Assembly (NCBI RefSeq): GCF_903995425.1
Contig: NC_050460.1
Coordinates: forward strand, 19,285,105 to 19,349,104
Length of the DNA stretch: 64,000 bases
Source of the DNA: Onychomys torridus
Taxonomy: Eukaryota; Chordata; Mammalia; Rodentia; Cricetidae
Reading direction: 5' to 3'
Numbering within the stretch: the stretch's first letter is position 1; every line of letters begins with the position of its first letter. Positions 43,363-53,851 of the stretch are shown here, in pieces. The notes under the pieces are model-generated. The model saw only the letters and a program-made list of their open reading frames with translations, was not told where the DNA came from and made no database searches. The translations under genes and the position numbers were made by a program.

Positions 43363-43451
43363 GTTGGGGATTTAGCTCATTGGTAGAGCACTTGCCTAGC
43401 AAGCGCAAGGCCCTGGGTTTGATCCTCAGCTCGGGGGGAAAAAAAAAAATA
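43363..43451 (+). repeat. ID SINE
   Basis: GGTTGGGGATTTAGCTCATT, GCAAGCGCAAGGCCCTGGGT and CTCAGCTCGGGGGG with an A tail. A nearly consensus, probably young copy. Confidence 0.96.
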
Positions 43452-44437
43452 CATAAAATGTAATTCCTCCATAATAACAATCGCCTCTTTTCACCTTCTA
43501 CCCCAGACAGCCTGCCCAGCCAGGAACTCATCTTTAGACATGTGTTAACTCTTCTGTATCAAAACATAGAGAAAAAGTATAAGAACATGAATGAACCAAG
43601 ATTAACAGCTTGATGAATACCCATATCTCTTACACTTGGGTAAATACATACGGGGTGGGGGGGCACATATTATGTTCTTTCCTATTTTGTGTATTTCTAA
43701 TTTCCATAGTAAAAACTTAATTAACAACACAAAGATGATATTCAGGAACTTGCAGAATGCCAAGTGGTAATGAATCTATTGATGTAATTAACAGTCTATT
43801 GAATTACTACACATTGACACGCACCTTGATGTCGCGATGACTCTCGGGTCGGTGTGCAGGAACTCTGGTATGATGGATATTTTGCAGTTAGAGGGGGAAA
43901 GAAGGTTTCATGAAAGAGTTGGGATCACGATTTGAACCTTGAACTGGTTCTCAGCACGTCCTAAAAATGTACCTTCACACATTTTGAAGGGAGAGAAAGC
44001 CTTGGCTCTTGGTTACTAAAATATTCAATACATTTCACACATCAGCATCTCTGCTGGGGCCTGTCCTTGACGTGGTTCCTCAGCTCCTGCAGTGGGGACA
44101 AGTGGAGTGGTGTGGGAGGCCTGGCAGGAACCTGGAGCAGCTCTTTGAGCCATGGTGATTCTCTCAGGCAGGTGAGCCACGCCTGACATCAGAAAAAGCC
44201 AATCTATCTTCTAACTATTTTAGCTTTTTACATTTTTGTTATTCTAAACTTTGGGAACTATCTGAACATGGGAAAGAGTTCAGAATCTTTTTTCTTCATT
44301 CTGTTACTTTGGCACTTAATGTACTTACAGATCCCTTCCTATTTTTAGTAAATTTGTTTCAGATTTCTCAGCAAAAATGACACAGAAATAATAATTTAGG
44401 GTATTCTAAGTAAACTGAATGGTTCTCAGAAGTAAGT
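43452..44437. other. repeat-free island
   Basis: About 990 bases without recognised repeat or exon. A short CpG-bearing part (TGTCGCGATGACTCTCGGGT, near 43831) stands out in an otherwise CpG-poor region. Confidence 0.35.
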
Positions 44438-44645
44438 TCAGGGGCAGAAAGTTGGCTCAGCAGTTAAGAGTACTTGCTGCTTTTCCAGAGTTTAGTTCCC
44501 AGCACCCAACTTACCCAGCTCACAGCTGTCTGTGACTTCAGTCTCAGGAGCTCTGAAGCCTCTTCTGGCTTCTCTAAGTACCAGGTACAAGTATGTCATA
44601 CATACATATGTGTGGCAAACACTCATACACATAAAATAATTTTTT
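44438..44645 (+). repeat. B2 SINE
   Basis: AAAGTTGGCTCAGCAGTTAA head, CTTCTGGCTTCTCTAAGTAC, CTCATACACATAAAATAATT tail. AAGTAAGT flanks both ends. Confidence 0.88.
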
Positions 44646-44884
44646 TAAGTAAGTGGACTCAGCTTCAGAAAGTGTGAAATACTTGATTCACTCAAAGAAA
44701 ACATGGGTAAAGGTTTTGTGACAATTTACATACTTAGAACAATGCAGAGTCCAGTTAGTCTCAGGCATCCTCACATGTCACCTCCTTGTCCCCTGAAGAG
44801 CATTCTACTTCCCTCACACAGGACATTAGCCTGACCTGGCCCAGCCTTATCTTCCTCAACTATCTCCTACACTTATGTATTTGT

Positions 44885-44980
44885 TGGTTCATTTGAGACA
44901 GGGCCTTATGATACCATCTCATTCTCAAACCTCCGTCTCCCAAGCACTGGGGACCACAGGTGCACATCTTGTGACTTGAC
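44885..44980 (-). repeat. old B1 fragment, minus strand
   Basis: TTTGAGACAGGGCCTTATGA and CCAAGCACTGGGGACCACAG. Confidence 0.65.
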
Positions 44981-45046
44981 TGACCATTAGTCATTTACCA
45001 CCTGTGACCCCAGGTAGAACTTGCTTTTTCATTCTTAGAAGATCCC

Positions 45047-45218
45047 AAGGCCAATGAGATGGCTCAGCAGTTAAGGGTATTGCAAGTAAGCCAGACGACC
45101 TCATTGGTGGAAGGAGAGAAACTGTCTCTGAAAGTTGTCCTCTGACCTCCACATACATCTCATGGTGTGCATGCCTTTCCAACCCCGCCCCACCAAATTA
45201 AAGTAATAAAATTTTGAA
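45047..45218 (+). repeat. B3-like SINE
   Basis: GGCCAATGAGATGGCTCAGC, GGTGGAAGGAGAGAAACTGT and GTCCTCTGACCTCCACATAC, same subtype as at 33702. Confidence 0.85.
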
Positions 45219-45633
45219 TTTTTGAAAAGCATTTATTGTACCAAAAATAATTTCATTAGTAAATTTGTAAAAGAATTAAGACAACACATATGTAGGGCAA
45301 TTTTAAAATGGTAAACTACTAATATTTCTAATCAAAGCAAAGAGCAATATGCATGTTGTCAAAATGTTCTGTGAGTGACAGGATTATTTGATATTACTGA
45401 CAGGTCCAATGGCTCAGCTCTAAGGAACCAAGCTCAGGTCAAGCTGTGGGGAGATAAGGAAGTTCAGCCCAGTAGACTTAATCACTTTGTACAAAACCAT
45501 AATAGTAAATAAATAGGCATTAGCTCACAGGCATGGGAGGAATCTTCTCTAAAGCAAAGGTAGTGGGACTCTTTTATTATAAATCAAGATAGTAGGAGTC
45601 TGGCCATATTTCAGAGGGAATTTTGTATGAGTG

Positions 45634-45668
<35 letters not shown>

Positions 45669-46655
45669 AGTTTACAAGGAAAATGTGGTGGGTGCTGGGT
45701 AGAACACAAGCATTTAAGGCTAGCCCAGACATTGATCTGGAGACTTGAGGTCAAGGTGCCAGTGGTAACAGCTTGGATTCTCTACTAGGTTTCATTGTTA
45801 CATAAGAACTTAGTAGCGTGCAGTAATAGAAATTATTACTTCCATTTTTCCTTGAGTCAGGAGATGAGACACTAGTCAACTGAGCTGCTTCCCCTGGCCT
45901 CAGCAGGCTGAACACAAAGTATTGCATGGGCTGTGACCCCGTCTGAGGCCTAAAGGCCTTCACAACATTATACAGGCTAACAGAGATGATGGGGATGGAG
46001 GTCCATCTCCAACCTGTTGCCTGCGCCATCCTGAGGAGGTCCTGTCATCTCTTAGGAGCCTGGACTCAGGTAAAGCCAGATTTCAAGACCAACCAGTATG
46101 AAGGAGAATTAAAGTTTATTAAAGACATTTTTAAGCACCAGGGCTAAAATAAAGAAAGGCACTTGGGAAGAAGAGCATGGGTGTGGCTTCTCAGAGAACA
46201 GTCACAATGATGGTTGCCATTGTTGAGGTTTTGGTGGCTTCTGAACTTACATCTTGAATGGGGTTTGAAGGAACCTGAATAAGATAACAGGAGGTTCCTA
46301 TGCACTGGATAGAACCACAGACTCCAGGTAAACACATCCTAGGATACAGGGGATGCTGGGGAAAGTTAAGATTTTTTTTCTATAAACAGAATTTTAGTCC
46401 CAGAAAATATCTGTGAAAGAAGAAAGGTCATAATGTGGAGGGACAGAAAGGCAGGGGCCTGCATGAAAACTGGGAGGAAGAGCATGAGAAGGAAGCCCTG
46501 AAGACACATGCCAGTCCTGCTGCTGAAGGCACCATTGTCCCTGTGGAGACATCTGGTCAAAGACAATAAGCAAACTGCTCCCTCTGGGGGCCAAATGTGT
46601 ATAACCTTGAGTTTCCAGCATGCCTCTCCCTCATAACTCCATCTGGAGACAGAAA
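45219..46655. other. no gene; CA array 45636-45667, possible old LTR at 46020-46655
   Basis: No exon signals. The second half, with AAAGTTTATTAAAGACATTT near 46110, has an LTR-like look in minus orientation, but I cannot support an assignment. Confidence 0.4.
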
Positions 46656-46673
46656 AGGATTCTTCAACAACTC

Positions 46674-46800
46674 TTTTTTTTTTTTTTTTTTTGGAAACAC
46701 AATCTCACTATGTAGCCCTGTCTGTCTTGGAACTCACTCTGTAGACCAGGCTGGCCTCAAACTCAGGGATCCACCTGCCTCTGTCTTCTGAGTGTAGGAT
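46674..46800 (-). repeat. B1 SINE, minus strand
   Basis: Poly-T, CACAATCTCACTATGTAGCC, GTAGACCAGGCTGGCCTCAA, truncated at GAGTGTAGGATT. Confidence 0.88.
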
Positions 46801-46809
46801 TCTTTAATT

Positions 46810-46991
46810 TTTATTTTTTGTTTTTTTGTTTTTTGAGGCAGGGTTTCTCCACGTAGCTTTGGTGCCTGTCCTGGATCTCACAGAGATCCTCCTGCCTCTG
46901 CCTCCCGAGTGCTGGGATTAAAGGCGTGTGCCGCCGCCGCCGCCACCGCCGCCACCACCACCACCACCACCACCACCACCACCACCCAGCA
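46810..46991 (-). repeat. B1 SINE, minus strand, with triplet-expanded head
   Basis: GAGGCAGGGTTTCTCCACGT to GGCGTGTGCC, after which the B1 head complement (normally GCCACCACCGCCCGGC) has grown into about 17 CCG/CAC triplets (46930-46985). GGATTCTTTAAT and GGAGTCTTTAAT flank the copy. Confidence 0.93.
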
Positions 46992-47284
46992 GGAGTCTTT
47001 AATCTTTAAGCTGTTTGTAACATGCATTCTGTAAGCTGTGTAAAGGGGGAGAAAATTCTTAGAAACCTGTAGTTTACTTTTCTTCTATTTGATCAGTGAG
47101 AATGGTTGAGCTAATAGCTTGTGCCGTTCTTGTCCTGCACTTGGGAAATTCCAGTCTTACTAGAAAACTACCAACCGATGCTAATAAATGGTTAGTAATT
47201 GCTACCACAATCTTTTCCTTCCCTGCCAACTAATAATTTAAAAAACTCTTTAGGTATAGTGTTGTATAGTATAGTCTATTATTT

Positions 47285-47462
47285 AGTTGTGGTATGTGTG
47301 AGTGCAGACACATGTATGCTACGATGTGCGCAGAGGTCAGAGGACAACCTTTTTGGAGTCAGTTCTCTCTTTTTACTTTTACGTGAATTCTGAGGTTTGA
47401 ACTCAAGACATCAGATTTACATGGCATGTGCTTTTACTCCCGAAGCCATCCTACCGGCCCAA
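47285..47462 (-). repeat. B3 SINE, minus strand
   Basis: GCAGAGGTCAGAGGACAACC, GAGGTTTGAACTCAAGACAT, AAGCCATCCTACCGGCCC. Confidence 0.78.
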
Positions 47463-47762
47463 AACCAATCTTTTTATCCAATGAACATTTGTTTTTTTAC
47501 TAAGAGCATGATTTGAGGCTTACTGTCACAAGTTCAATAATAGGTACTATTATATTTGGACCCATGCTAAGTCCAGCAACAGATATCAAAGTAAATAAAA
47601 ATGCTGGTCATAATTCAGTTCAACCAAAGCAGTAAGTCTGAAAACATGCCCTGGTTTAAGCCTTAACCTAAAACCTCAGCTTATAACTTTCCAGAGATCC
47701 TGCAAGTCATCTAGATTTATTTAAATTATGATTATGCTACAAATAGCCACACATTTTGTGCC
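47463..47762. other. no gene recognised
   Basis: 300 bases of AT-rich sequence. Confidence 0.45.
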
Positions 47763-47768
47763 ACATTT

Positions 47769-48431
47769 TGTGGTGGTATTGTGTTCCCCACAATATTGTG
47801 CACCCTAATAAATTTATCTGGGGTCAGAGAACAGACAGCCACTAGAACAGAGCCAGAAATGGTGGCTAGAAAATGGGTCAGAGCAAGTCATAGTTGGGCG
47901 GTGGTGGTGCATGCCTAATTTAATCCCAGCACTTGGGAGGCAGAGGCAGGTGGATCTCTGTGAGTTCAAGGCCACATTGGAACCAGCCAGGCATGGTGAC
48001 ACATACCTTTAATCCCAGGGAGTGACGCAGAAAGTAGAAAGATATATAAGGCGTGAAGACCAGGCACCAGAGTTAGTTAAGCATTTGGCTGGTTAAGCAT
48101 TCAGGCTTTTGGGTAGCAGTTCAGTTGAGAGCCATTTGGATGAGGACTCAGAAGCTTGCAGTCTGAGGAAGCAAGACCAGCTGAGGAACTGGTGAGGTGA
48201 GGAAACTGTGGCTTGTTCTGTTTCTCTGACTTTCCAACATTCACCCCAATAACTGGCCTCAGGTTTGATTTTATTAATAAGAACTTCTAACAATCCTGCT
48301 ACATTCTGGCATCCAACGTTCGAGGTATAAATTCACGACCCAGGGTAAGGTTTTCAGCTCTCAGCTACTGCTCTAACCTCATGGCTTTTAATTCTCTGTG
48401 TTTCTTATTTAATGAGACGGTTACATCTACA
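47769..48431 (+). mobile_element. LTR plus primer-binding-site remnant, exact 6-bp TSD
   Basis: An LTR (47769-48303) starts TGTGGTGGTATTG, has CCCTAATAAATTTATC and two embedded B1-like parts (47895-47975 and 47985-48015), and ends CTGCTACA. Directly after it TTCTGGCATCCAACGTTC resembles a lysine-tRNA primer-binding site. Then come about 110 bases whose end (TTATTTAATGAG...CATCTACA) matches the end of the element at 28655. ACATTT is duplicated at 47763-47768 and 48432-48437. The whole therefore looks like one insertion whose interior has been deleted. Confidence 0.8.
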
Positions 48432-48499
48432 ACATTTTTTGACTATCTATTATCATATTATCAGTTTTGTTTTTTTTTTTTAACCTTACTCATGTTCAT

Positions 48500-49148
48500 T
48501 TGGATTTTCTAAGAAACAGATGGCAAGACAGGATCTAATCCGAAAGAGTTTCATTGGGGGAGACATCTGTGAGCTGTCACAGAAGCCAAGTTGTAGGGGT
48601 CTGTGCAATCTCCACAGCAGCAGAGTGATGGCCGATCCACCAAAGAGAAGAAGACTGTGTCTGTTCACCATACTCAGTAGTTGGTGTTGATTCAGACTTC
48701 CAGAGTCTGACCCAGAATGCCTTGTTTTAGGTGTATTTAAGCATAGCAAAATTTGGTGAAAACTTCTGGTGATAACTAACTTAATCTCATGTGCACAATA
48801 AAGCATACATAAGCCGAGAGGTGGCGCACACCTTTAATCCTAGCACTTTGGAGGCAGAGGCAGATGAATCTCTGTGAGTTCAAGGCCAGGACAGGCTCCA
48901 AAGCTACAGAGAAACCCTGTCTCAAAAAAAAAAAAAAAAAAAAAAAAGATGGGTTCTCTAGACTGACTGAGAAAAACTAGCTCATGATAAGGGTCTGGGG
49001 ACGGGTCTGCTGTGGTCTCCCACTACACAGCACAAAGGTCACCAGGCTAGAATATACATTCATCCCCAGCCCTCTGGGCAGATAACAAGCATAGCATTTC
49101 TTCCCTTGAAGAAACAAGCCTGAGCACTAACAATTCAGGGTCCCCTAA
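48500..49148 (-). mobile_element. third copy of the retroviral LTR of 24.5-30.4 kb
   Basis: ATACTCAGTAGTTGGTGTTG, TTCCAGAGTCTGACCCAGAA, GATGGGTTCT and CATCCCCAGCCCTCTGGGCA follow the same order as in the LTRs at 24.54 and 29.7 kb. A B1 lies where the 29.7-kb copy has the 129-bp insert. No internal retroviral part is attached, so it is a solo LTR. Confidence 0.75.
48813..48948 (+). repeat. B1 SINE inserted in the solo LTR
   Basis: CCGAGAGGTGGCGCACACCT, GAGTTCAAGGCCAGGACAGG, CTCCAAAGCTACAGAGAAAC and an A tail of about 22. It is the short cricetid B1 variant that lacks the CTGGTCTACA segment. Confidence 0.93.
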
Positions 49149-49151
49149 TGC

Positions 49152-49375
49152 AGTGGTTCTCAACCTGTGGGTTGTAACCCTTTGGGGCCCAACAACCCTT
49201 TCACAGGGGTTACCTAAAACCATCAGAAAACATAGATATTTACACTACAATTCATAACAGTAGCAAAATTACAGGTATGAAGTAGCAATGGAAGTAATTT
49301 TATGGTTGGGGTCACCACGATATGAGGAACTATATTAAAGGGTCACAGCATCAGGAAGGTTGAGAACCTCTGCCC
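49152..49375 (+). mobile_element. URR1-like hAT-Charlie DNA transposon
   Basis: CAGTGGTTCTCAACC at one end and GGTTGAGAACCTCTG at the other. CCCTAATG before and CCCCAGTG after are an eroded 8-bp duplication, the length made by hAT transposases. It has no coding capacity. Confidence 0.92.
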
Positions 49376-49555
49376 CAGTGCTTATCCACAAACACCTCCA
49401 TACCTCCTACAGCAGGCATGGCCTGACACCAGTGAACAGGCCAGTAAGGGCATAGAGGATTGGGTACAAAGGATCTCAGGGAGGAGCACAGTATCAAGAA
49501 ATCTGGGCAGTCAATGGGGTAGCCTAATAGAGATCTGTAGAAGAGAGAGCTGTAT

Positions 49556-50245
49556 TAACCACCCTATGCATTTGTTACTTTTCCTGTTGAGGTGTTAAAA
49601 TATCCTCATAAAAGTAACTTCTGGGAGAAAGGGTTTATTTAGACTCATGTTCCTAGTCCACCATGGTGGAAATAATAGTGGCAGCAACAGCTTGGGGCAG
49701 CTGGTCAGGAGGCAGGAGAACAAAAAGGATGAATGCCCATTCTCCTAGTTTTATGTCAACTTGACACAAGCCAGCATCATCGGAAAGGAGGGAGCCTCCG
49801 TTGAAAAAATGCCTCAGTAATATTGGGCTGTAGGCAAGCCTGTAGGGCATTTTCTTAACTAGGCTAGTGGTCCTGGGTTCTATATGAAAGCAGGCTGAGC
49901 AAGCCATGAAGAGTAAGCCAGTAAGCAGCACTCCTCCATGGCCTCTGCATCAGGTCCTGCCTCCAGGTCCCTGCCCTATTTGAGTTCCTGTCCTGACTTC
50001 CTCTGATGATGCACCATTACGTGGAAGCATAAGCTGAATAAACCATTTCTTCCTCAAGTTTGATCATGGTGTTTTATCACACAGCAAGACACCCACGCAG
50101 TCAGGACCCAAGCCCACGTGATGGAGATGCCCTCTTTCAAAGTGAGTCTTCTACCTCAATCTAAGTGGTCCCTCACAGGTGTGCCTGAGAGTGCGTCTCC
50201 TAGGTGATCCAGATCCTGTCAAGTTGACATCACCCTGCATGCTCA
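49556..50245 (-). repeat. rodent LTR-like repeat split by a nested one
   Basis: Outer copy 49556-49741 (GTTACTTTTCCTGTTGAGGT, CCACCATGGTGGAAATAATA) and 50099-50245 (GGACCCAAGCCCACGTGATG, ATCCTGTCAAGTTGACATC). Confidence 0.6.
49742..50098 (+). repeat. nested LTR-like repeat (1.4-kb family, short form)
   Basis: TAGTTTTATGTCAACTTGAC, CAGGCTGAGCAAGCCATGAA, GCTGAATAAACCATTTCTTC (polyadenylation-like AATAAA) and GATCATGGTGTTTTATCACA. Confidence 0.78.
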
Positions 50246-50511
50246 TTCACTGGCTGGAAAGCAGGATCACAATGGCGGACCCCATGGAGTGAGTGGCAGA
50301 GGGGTCTGCATCAACTCTGCTTCTTGTTTGATATTGAGAGCTGTTATTTTCATGGCTGCCGCATCATCTTCAGCAAACATCAACCTGATATGTCTTTAAG
50401 TTTTCTCATTAATGTTTGATGGATGTAAATGCAAATATTTTCATGCCATCACAATTACCTGATAGCTAACATAAGCTGTTACTTAAAACAAAAACTTGTA
50501 TACCCCTTTAT

Positions 50512-50648
50512 TTTGTGTGTGCATGTGGAGGTCAGAGGACAGCTTGAGGTGGGTGGTCCTTTCCTTTTACCATGTGGGTCCAGGGTATTGAACTAAGGTC
50601 ATTAACTTTGGCAAGTGCCTCTAGCTGCTGAGCCATCTCACTGGCCTG
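50512..50648 (-). repeat. B3 SINE, minus strand
   Basis: GTGGAGGTCAGAGGACAGCT and GCTGCTGAGCCATCTCACTG. Confidence 0.85.
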
Positions 50649-50703
50649 AAATATGCTATCATTAGCAAAGGGGTTTTTTTTTTATTAATATCTTAAGATT
50701 TTG

Positions 50704-50708
<5 letters not shown>

Positions 50709-50748
<40 letters not shown>
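50709..50748. repeat. TG microsatellite
   Basis: About 20 TG units at the tail side of the next B1. Confidence 0.97.
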
Positions 50749-50749
<1 letters not shown>

Positions 50750-50882
50750 TTACCCTGAGACAAGGTCTCTCTACATACCCCTGGCTGTCCTGGAACTCAC
50801 TATATAGACAAGGCCCACCTTGAACTCACAGAGAACCATATGCCTCTGACTCCCCAAATCCTGGGATAAAAGGAATAAGCCT
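50750..50882 (-). repeat. B1 SINE, minus strand
   Basis: TGAGACAAGGTCTCTCTACA, CCTGGCTGTCCTGGAACTCA and CAAATCCTGGGATAAAAGGA. Confidence 0.88.
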
Positions 50883-51124
50883 TACTTACTGTATATTTTA
50901 TACTTATTTTGGAAGTGTATAAACTCTTTATCGTTTACTGTGATAATTAGTATAAAGCAGCATAATTTTCATTTCTTATGGTCTTTTACTAAAAATTCAA
51001 AGTAACCTAACATACTTTTTAGAAGGTTAGTTTAGTAAATGTTCACTAATTTAGGAGGCTGACTAAATTATACAGTATTGAAAAACATTTTGACTTAGCA
51101 GAAACCGCAAGGCAAAGAACAAAT

Positions 51125-51250
51125 GTTGGTGGTGGTTCACGACCATCTGTAACTCCAGTTCCTGGGGATGGGACACCTGATTCTGACCTCCGAGGGCACT
51201 GGGTGCACACGGTGCACAGACCAACACAGGGAAGAGCACATAAAACAAAG
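51125..51250 (+). repeat. B2, 5'-truncated
   Basis: GGTTCACGACCATCTGTAAC, TCTGACCTCCGAGGGCACTG, GTGCACACGGTGCACAGACC. The tRNA-like head is missing. Confidence 0.8.
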
Positions 51251-51370
51251 TATCTCTTTTCAAAACAAGGAATTCGTGTTGACTCCTAGGCGATACCTGA
51301 TACAAAAGCAAATCTACTTTAATTAACATGCACATTAGTTTCTTGACATAAGTTAAAAATGTGTACCCAC

Positions 51371-51586
51371 TGGCTGGAGAGGTGGCTCAGCAGTTAAGAG
51401 CACTTGTTGACCTAGCAGAGGACCCGGGTTCAATTCTCAGGACCCACACGGCAGCTCACAAGCATCTCTCACTCCAGTTTCAGGGAATCCAATGTCCTCT
51501 TCTGACCTCCTCAGACATCAGTCATGCATATAGTGCACATACATACATGCAGCCAAAACATTCATACACACAAAAAAATGCATCTA
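51371..51586 (+). repeat. B2 SINE
   Basis: GGCTGGAGAGGTGGCTCAGC, GGACCCGGGTTCAATTCTCA, tail with ACACACAAAAAAATGC. Confidence 0.93.
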
Positions 51587-52072
51587 AAATATTAGAGTTT
51601 ATCCTCTTCAATGGTTTCCCTACACACCTATCATCTTGCACATACAATTCCCATCACTCAATGGTCCCACTGCACTCTGTTGTCTGTTGGCTCTGCAAAC
51701 CCTCTCTTCCAAAGCATTTGCACAGCCAGGAGGGCTGAAGGCCCAACCTCTGCAACAGAGGACACAGAGCAAAGCTGCTCCTGCTGAGCCCAGAGGATCA
51801 GACCCAGTTATCAGAGAGCTCTGGGGCAGAAGCTTTGAGTTATCAGCTCACCTGAAGAGAATCTTCTATCCCCTGCTTTTCTACATCTTAATTTTATGTC
51901 TCACTGACTAATATGCATTTAATTCCACCTACCCATATTATCACTATTTTTAACTAATGCTTCTTTAGTGCATTCACATAAAAGTATTTTAATTCAAATG
52001 TTTCAAATTTTGCTTTTCTTAATCATTCCCATGGGAAGCCTAGTGATTTGGAAAAATACATTCATGGTTAAG
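51587..52072. other. no gene recognised
   Basis: About 485 bases. The frame at 51636-51911 has no supporting signals. Confidence 0.45.
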
Positions 52073-52082
52073 AATAGTGAAC

Positions 52083-52267
52083 TCGGGCTGAAGAGATGGC
52101 TCAGAGGTTAGGAGCACTGACTGCTCTTCCAGAGGTCCTGAGTTCAATTCCCAACAACCACATAGTGGCTCACAACCATCTGTAACGAGATCTGGTGCCC
52201 TCTTCTGGCCTGCAGTCATACATGCTGTATACATAATAAATAAATCTTTTTTTTAAAAAAGCGGGGA
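52083..52267 (+). repeat. B2 SINE, part of a B2-ID pair
   Basis: GGGCTGAAGAGATGGCTCAG to GTATACATAATAAATAAATC and an A tail into which or after which the ID lies. Its 5' target duplicate is AATAGTGAAC (52073-52082). Confidence 0.95.
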
Positions 52268-52353
52268 GAGGGTTGGGGATTTAGCTCAGTGGTAGAGTGC
52301 TTGCCTAGCAAGTGTAAGGCCCTGGGTTCGATCCTCAGCTCCAAAAAAAAAAT
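52268..52353 (+). repeat. ID SINE, part of a B2-ID pair
   Basis: GGGTTGGGGATTTAGCTCAG to GATCCTCAGCTCC and an A tail, followed by AATAGTGAAC (52354-52363), the same 10 bases that precede the B2. Confidence 0.96.
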
Positions 52354-52568
52354 AATAGTGAACACAATGAATGGCGTGTGTTATATTCTGCAGAAAATGG
52401 CATACATGCTGAGATAATTGCCCTTGGACAGACATCTGTTAGGTTGCTTGTGAAAGAAATGATCTTTTCTTGCTGTTTTTTTTTTTTCTTCAGTTGTTTT
52501 TATTTTTTTCTTTATGGGGGTAGGTAGGTTCTTATTGTACCTCCCAGGCTGTTTTCAAACTCAGTCTT

Positions 52569-52725
52569 AGGGCTGCCAAGATGGCTGAGTGGCTAAAGGC
52601 ACTTGTTGCCAAGTGTGACAACCTGAGTTCAATCCCAGGAATCTACATAGTGGAGAGAGGACCTATTCCTGTACTAATTCCTCATAATCTCTTTATGTGC
52701 ACATGCACACACACGCACACACCTC
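52569..52725 (+). repeat. B3-like SINE
   Basis: GGGCTGCCAAGATGGCTGAG, GACAACCTGAGTTCAATCCC, CA-rich tail. Confidence 0.85.
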
Positions 52726-52989
52726 TCCCCACAGTGGATCTATTTCTTTCAGAAACCCTAATGCACATCTATTTATTTAATCTGTCCTGTCAACTACTAT
52801 TATCTCCAATCTACACAAAAGGATACAGAAGTACAAGGACATTTTAAATAACAGGTTCAGGGTTATATAGACAGCAAGAAGTGTGCCCAGGACTGAACTC
52901 TTACTTCATTTGACTCCAAATGAAATATTCTGTATCATTACTGCGGCCTTCGTTATTATTAGTTAACCTGCATTTTAAAAGCAACCACT

Positions 52990-53172
52990 GGGCCGGTGAG
53001 GTGGCTTTCTGGGGTCAAGGTTTACTGCACAAGTTCCATGGCCTGAGTTTTTGATTCCTGGAACCATGACTAACTCCCAAAGTTGTCTGACCTTCACACA
53101 TATGCCCACATACACTACACACTCTCTCTTGTATGTGCGCGTGTGCGCACACACACACACACACACACACTT
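52990..53172 (+). repeat. B3-like SINE with CA array
   Basis: GGGCCGGTGAGGTGGCTTTC, AGTTGTCTGACCTTCACACA, then GTGCGCGTGTGCGCACAC and CA units. Confidence 0.78.
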
Positions 53173-53190
53173 TTTAAAAGCTAGTATTCT

Positions 53191-53592
53191 AGTGTCTTAA
53201 TTTGGTTTCTGTTGCTTTAATAAACCACTGACTACACGCAACCTGGAGAGGAAAGAGTTTATTTCAATCTTACAGTTTATAGTCCACCATGAAGGGAAAG
53301 CAGGGTAAGCAGATCAGGAACTGAAGCAGAGAAAAGCAGTTTGGCAACTTGCTCTCCATGGCTAGCTCAACTTGCTTTCTCCTACAATCCAGGACCACCT
53401 GACCAACGGTAGCACTGTCCAAAGTAGGCTGGCCCCACATCAGTCATTAAACAAAAAACAAAAAACAAACAAAAAAAATGTTTCACAGACTTGCCCACTG
53501 GTTAGTCTGATAGAAACATTTTCTTAACTGAGGTTCCCTCTTCCAAAATGACTCCAGCTTATGTAAAATTGACAAAAACTAATCAGTACACA
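53191..53592 (-). repeat. LTR-like repeat (1.4-kb family), minus strand
   Basis: GTTTCTGTTGCTTTAATAAA, CATGGCTAGCTCAACTTGC, AACTGAGGTTCCCTCTTCCA and GTAAAATTGACAAAAACTAATCAG, quoted in part. A CAAAAAACAAA tract lies inside (53452-53478). Confidence 0.72.
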
Positions 53593-53629
53593 CAGTCATA
53601 GCAAGAGTCATGGAAAAGTTGTTTTCTTG

Positions 53630-53840
53630 GGGATGGGAAGATGACTCTGTGGTTAAGAGAAAGTACAGCTTTTGCAGAGAACATGAGTTTGGTTTCCAGC
53701 TCCCAGGTCAGGAGGCTCACAACAGCCTGTAACTATAGCTCCAGAAAAATCTGACGCCCTCTTCTGGCTTCTTAGGGCAACTGCACTCACATGCACATAT
53801 ACATAGACATACATATATAAACATAGTTTAAAATAATATA
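53630..53840 (+). repeat. B2 SINE
   Basis: GGGATGGGAAGATGACTCTG, CGCCCTCTTCTGGCTTCTTA, tail ATAAACATAGTTTAAAATAA. Confidence 0.88.
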
Positions 53841-53851
53841 CATTAAATGTC

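Noticed and set aside
52268..52353. tRNA-like sequence with A-box and B-box
   Set aside because: It is an ID SINE with an A-tail and target duplication, not a tRNA gene. The same applies to the ID copies at 11993, 21603, 43363 and 57817.
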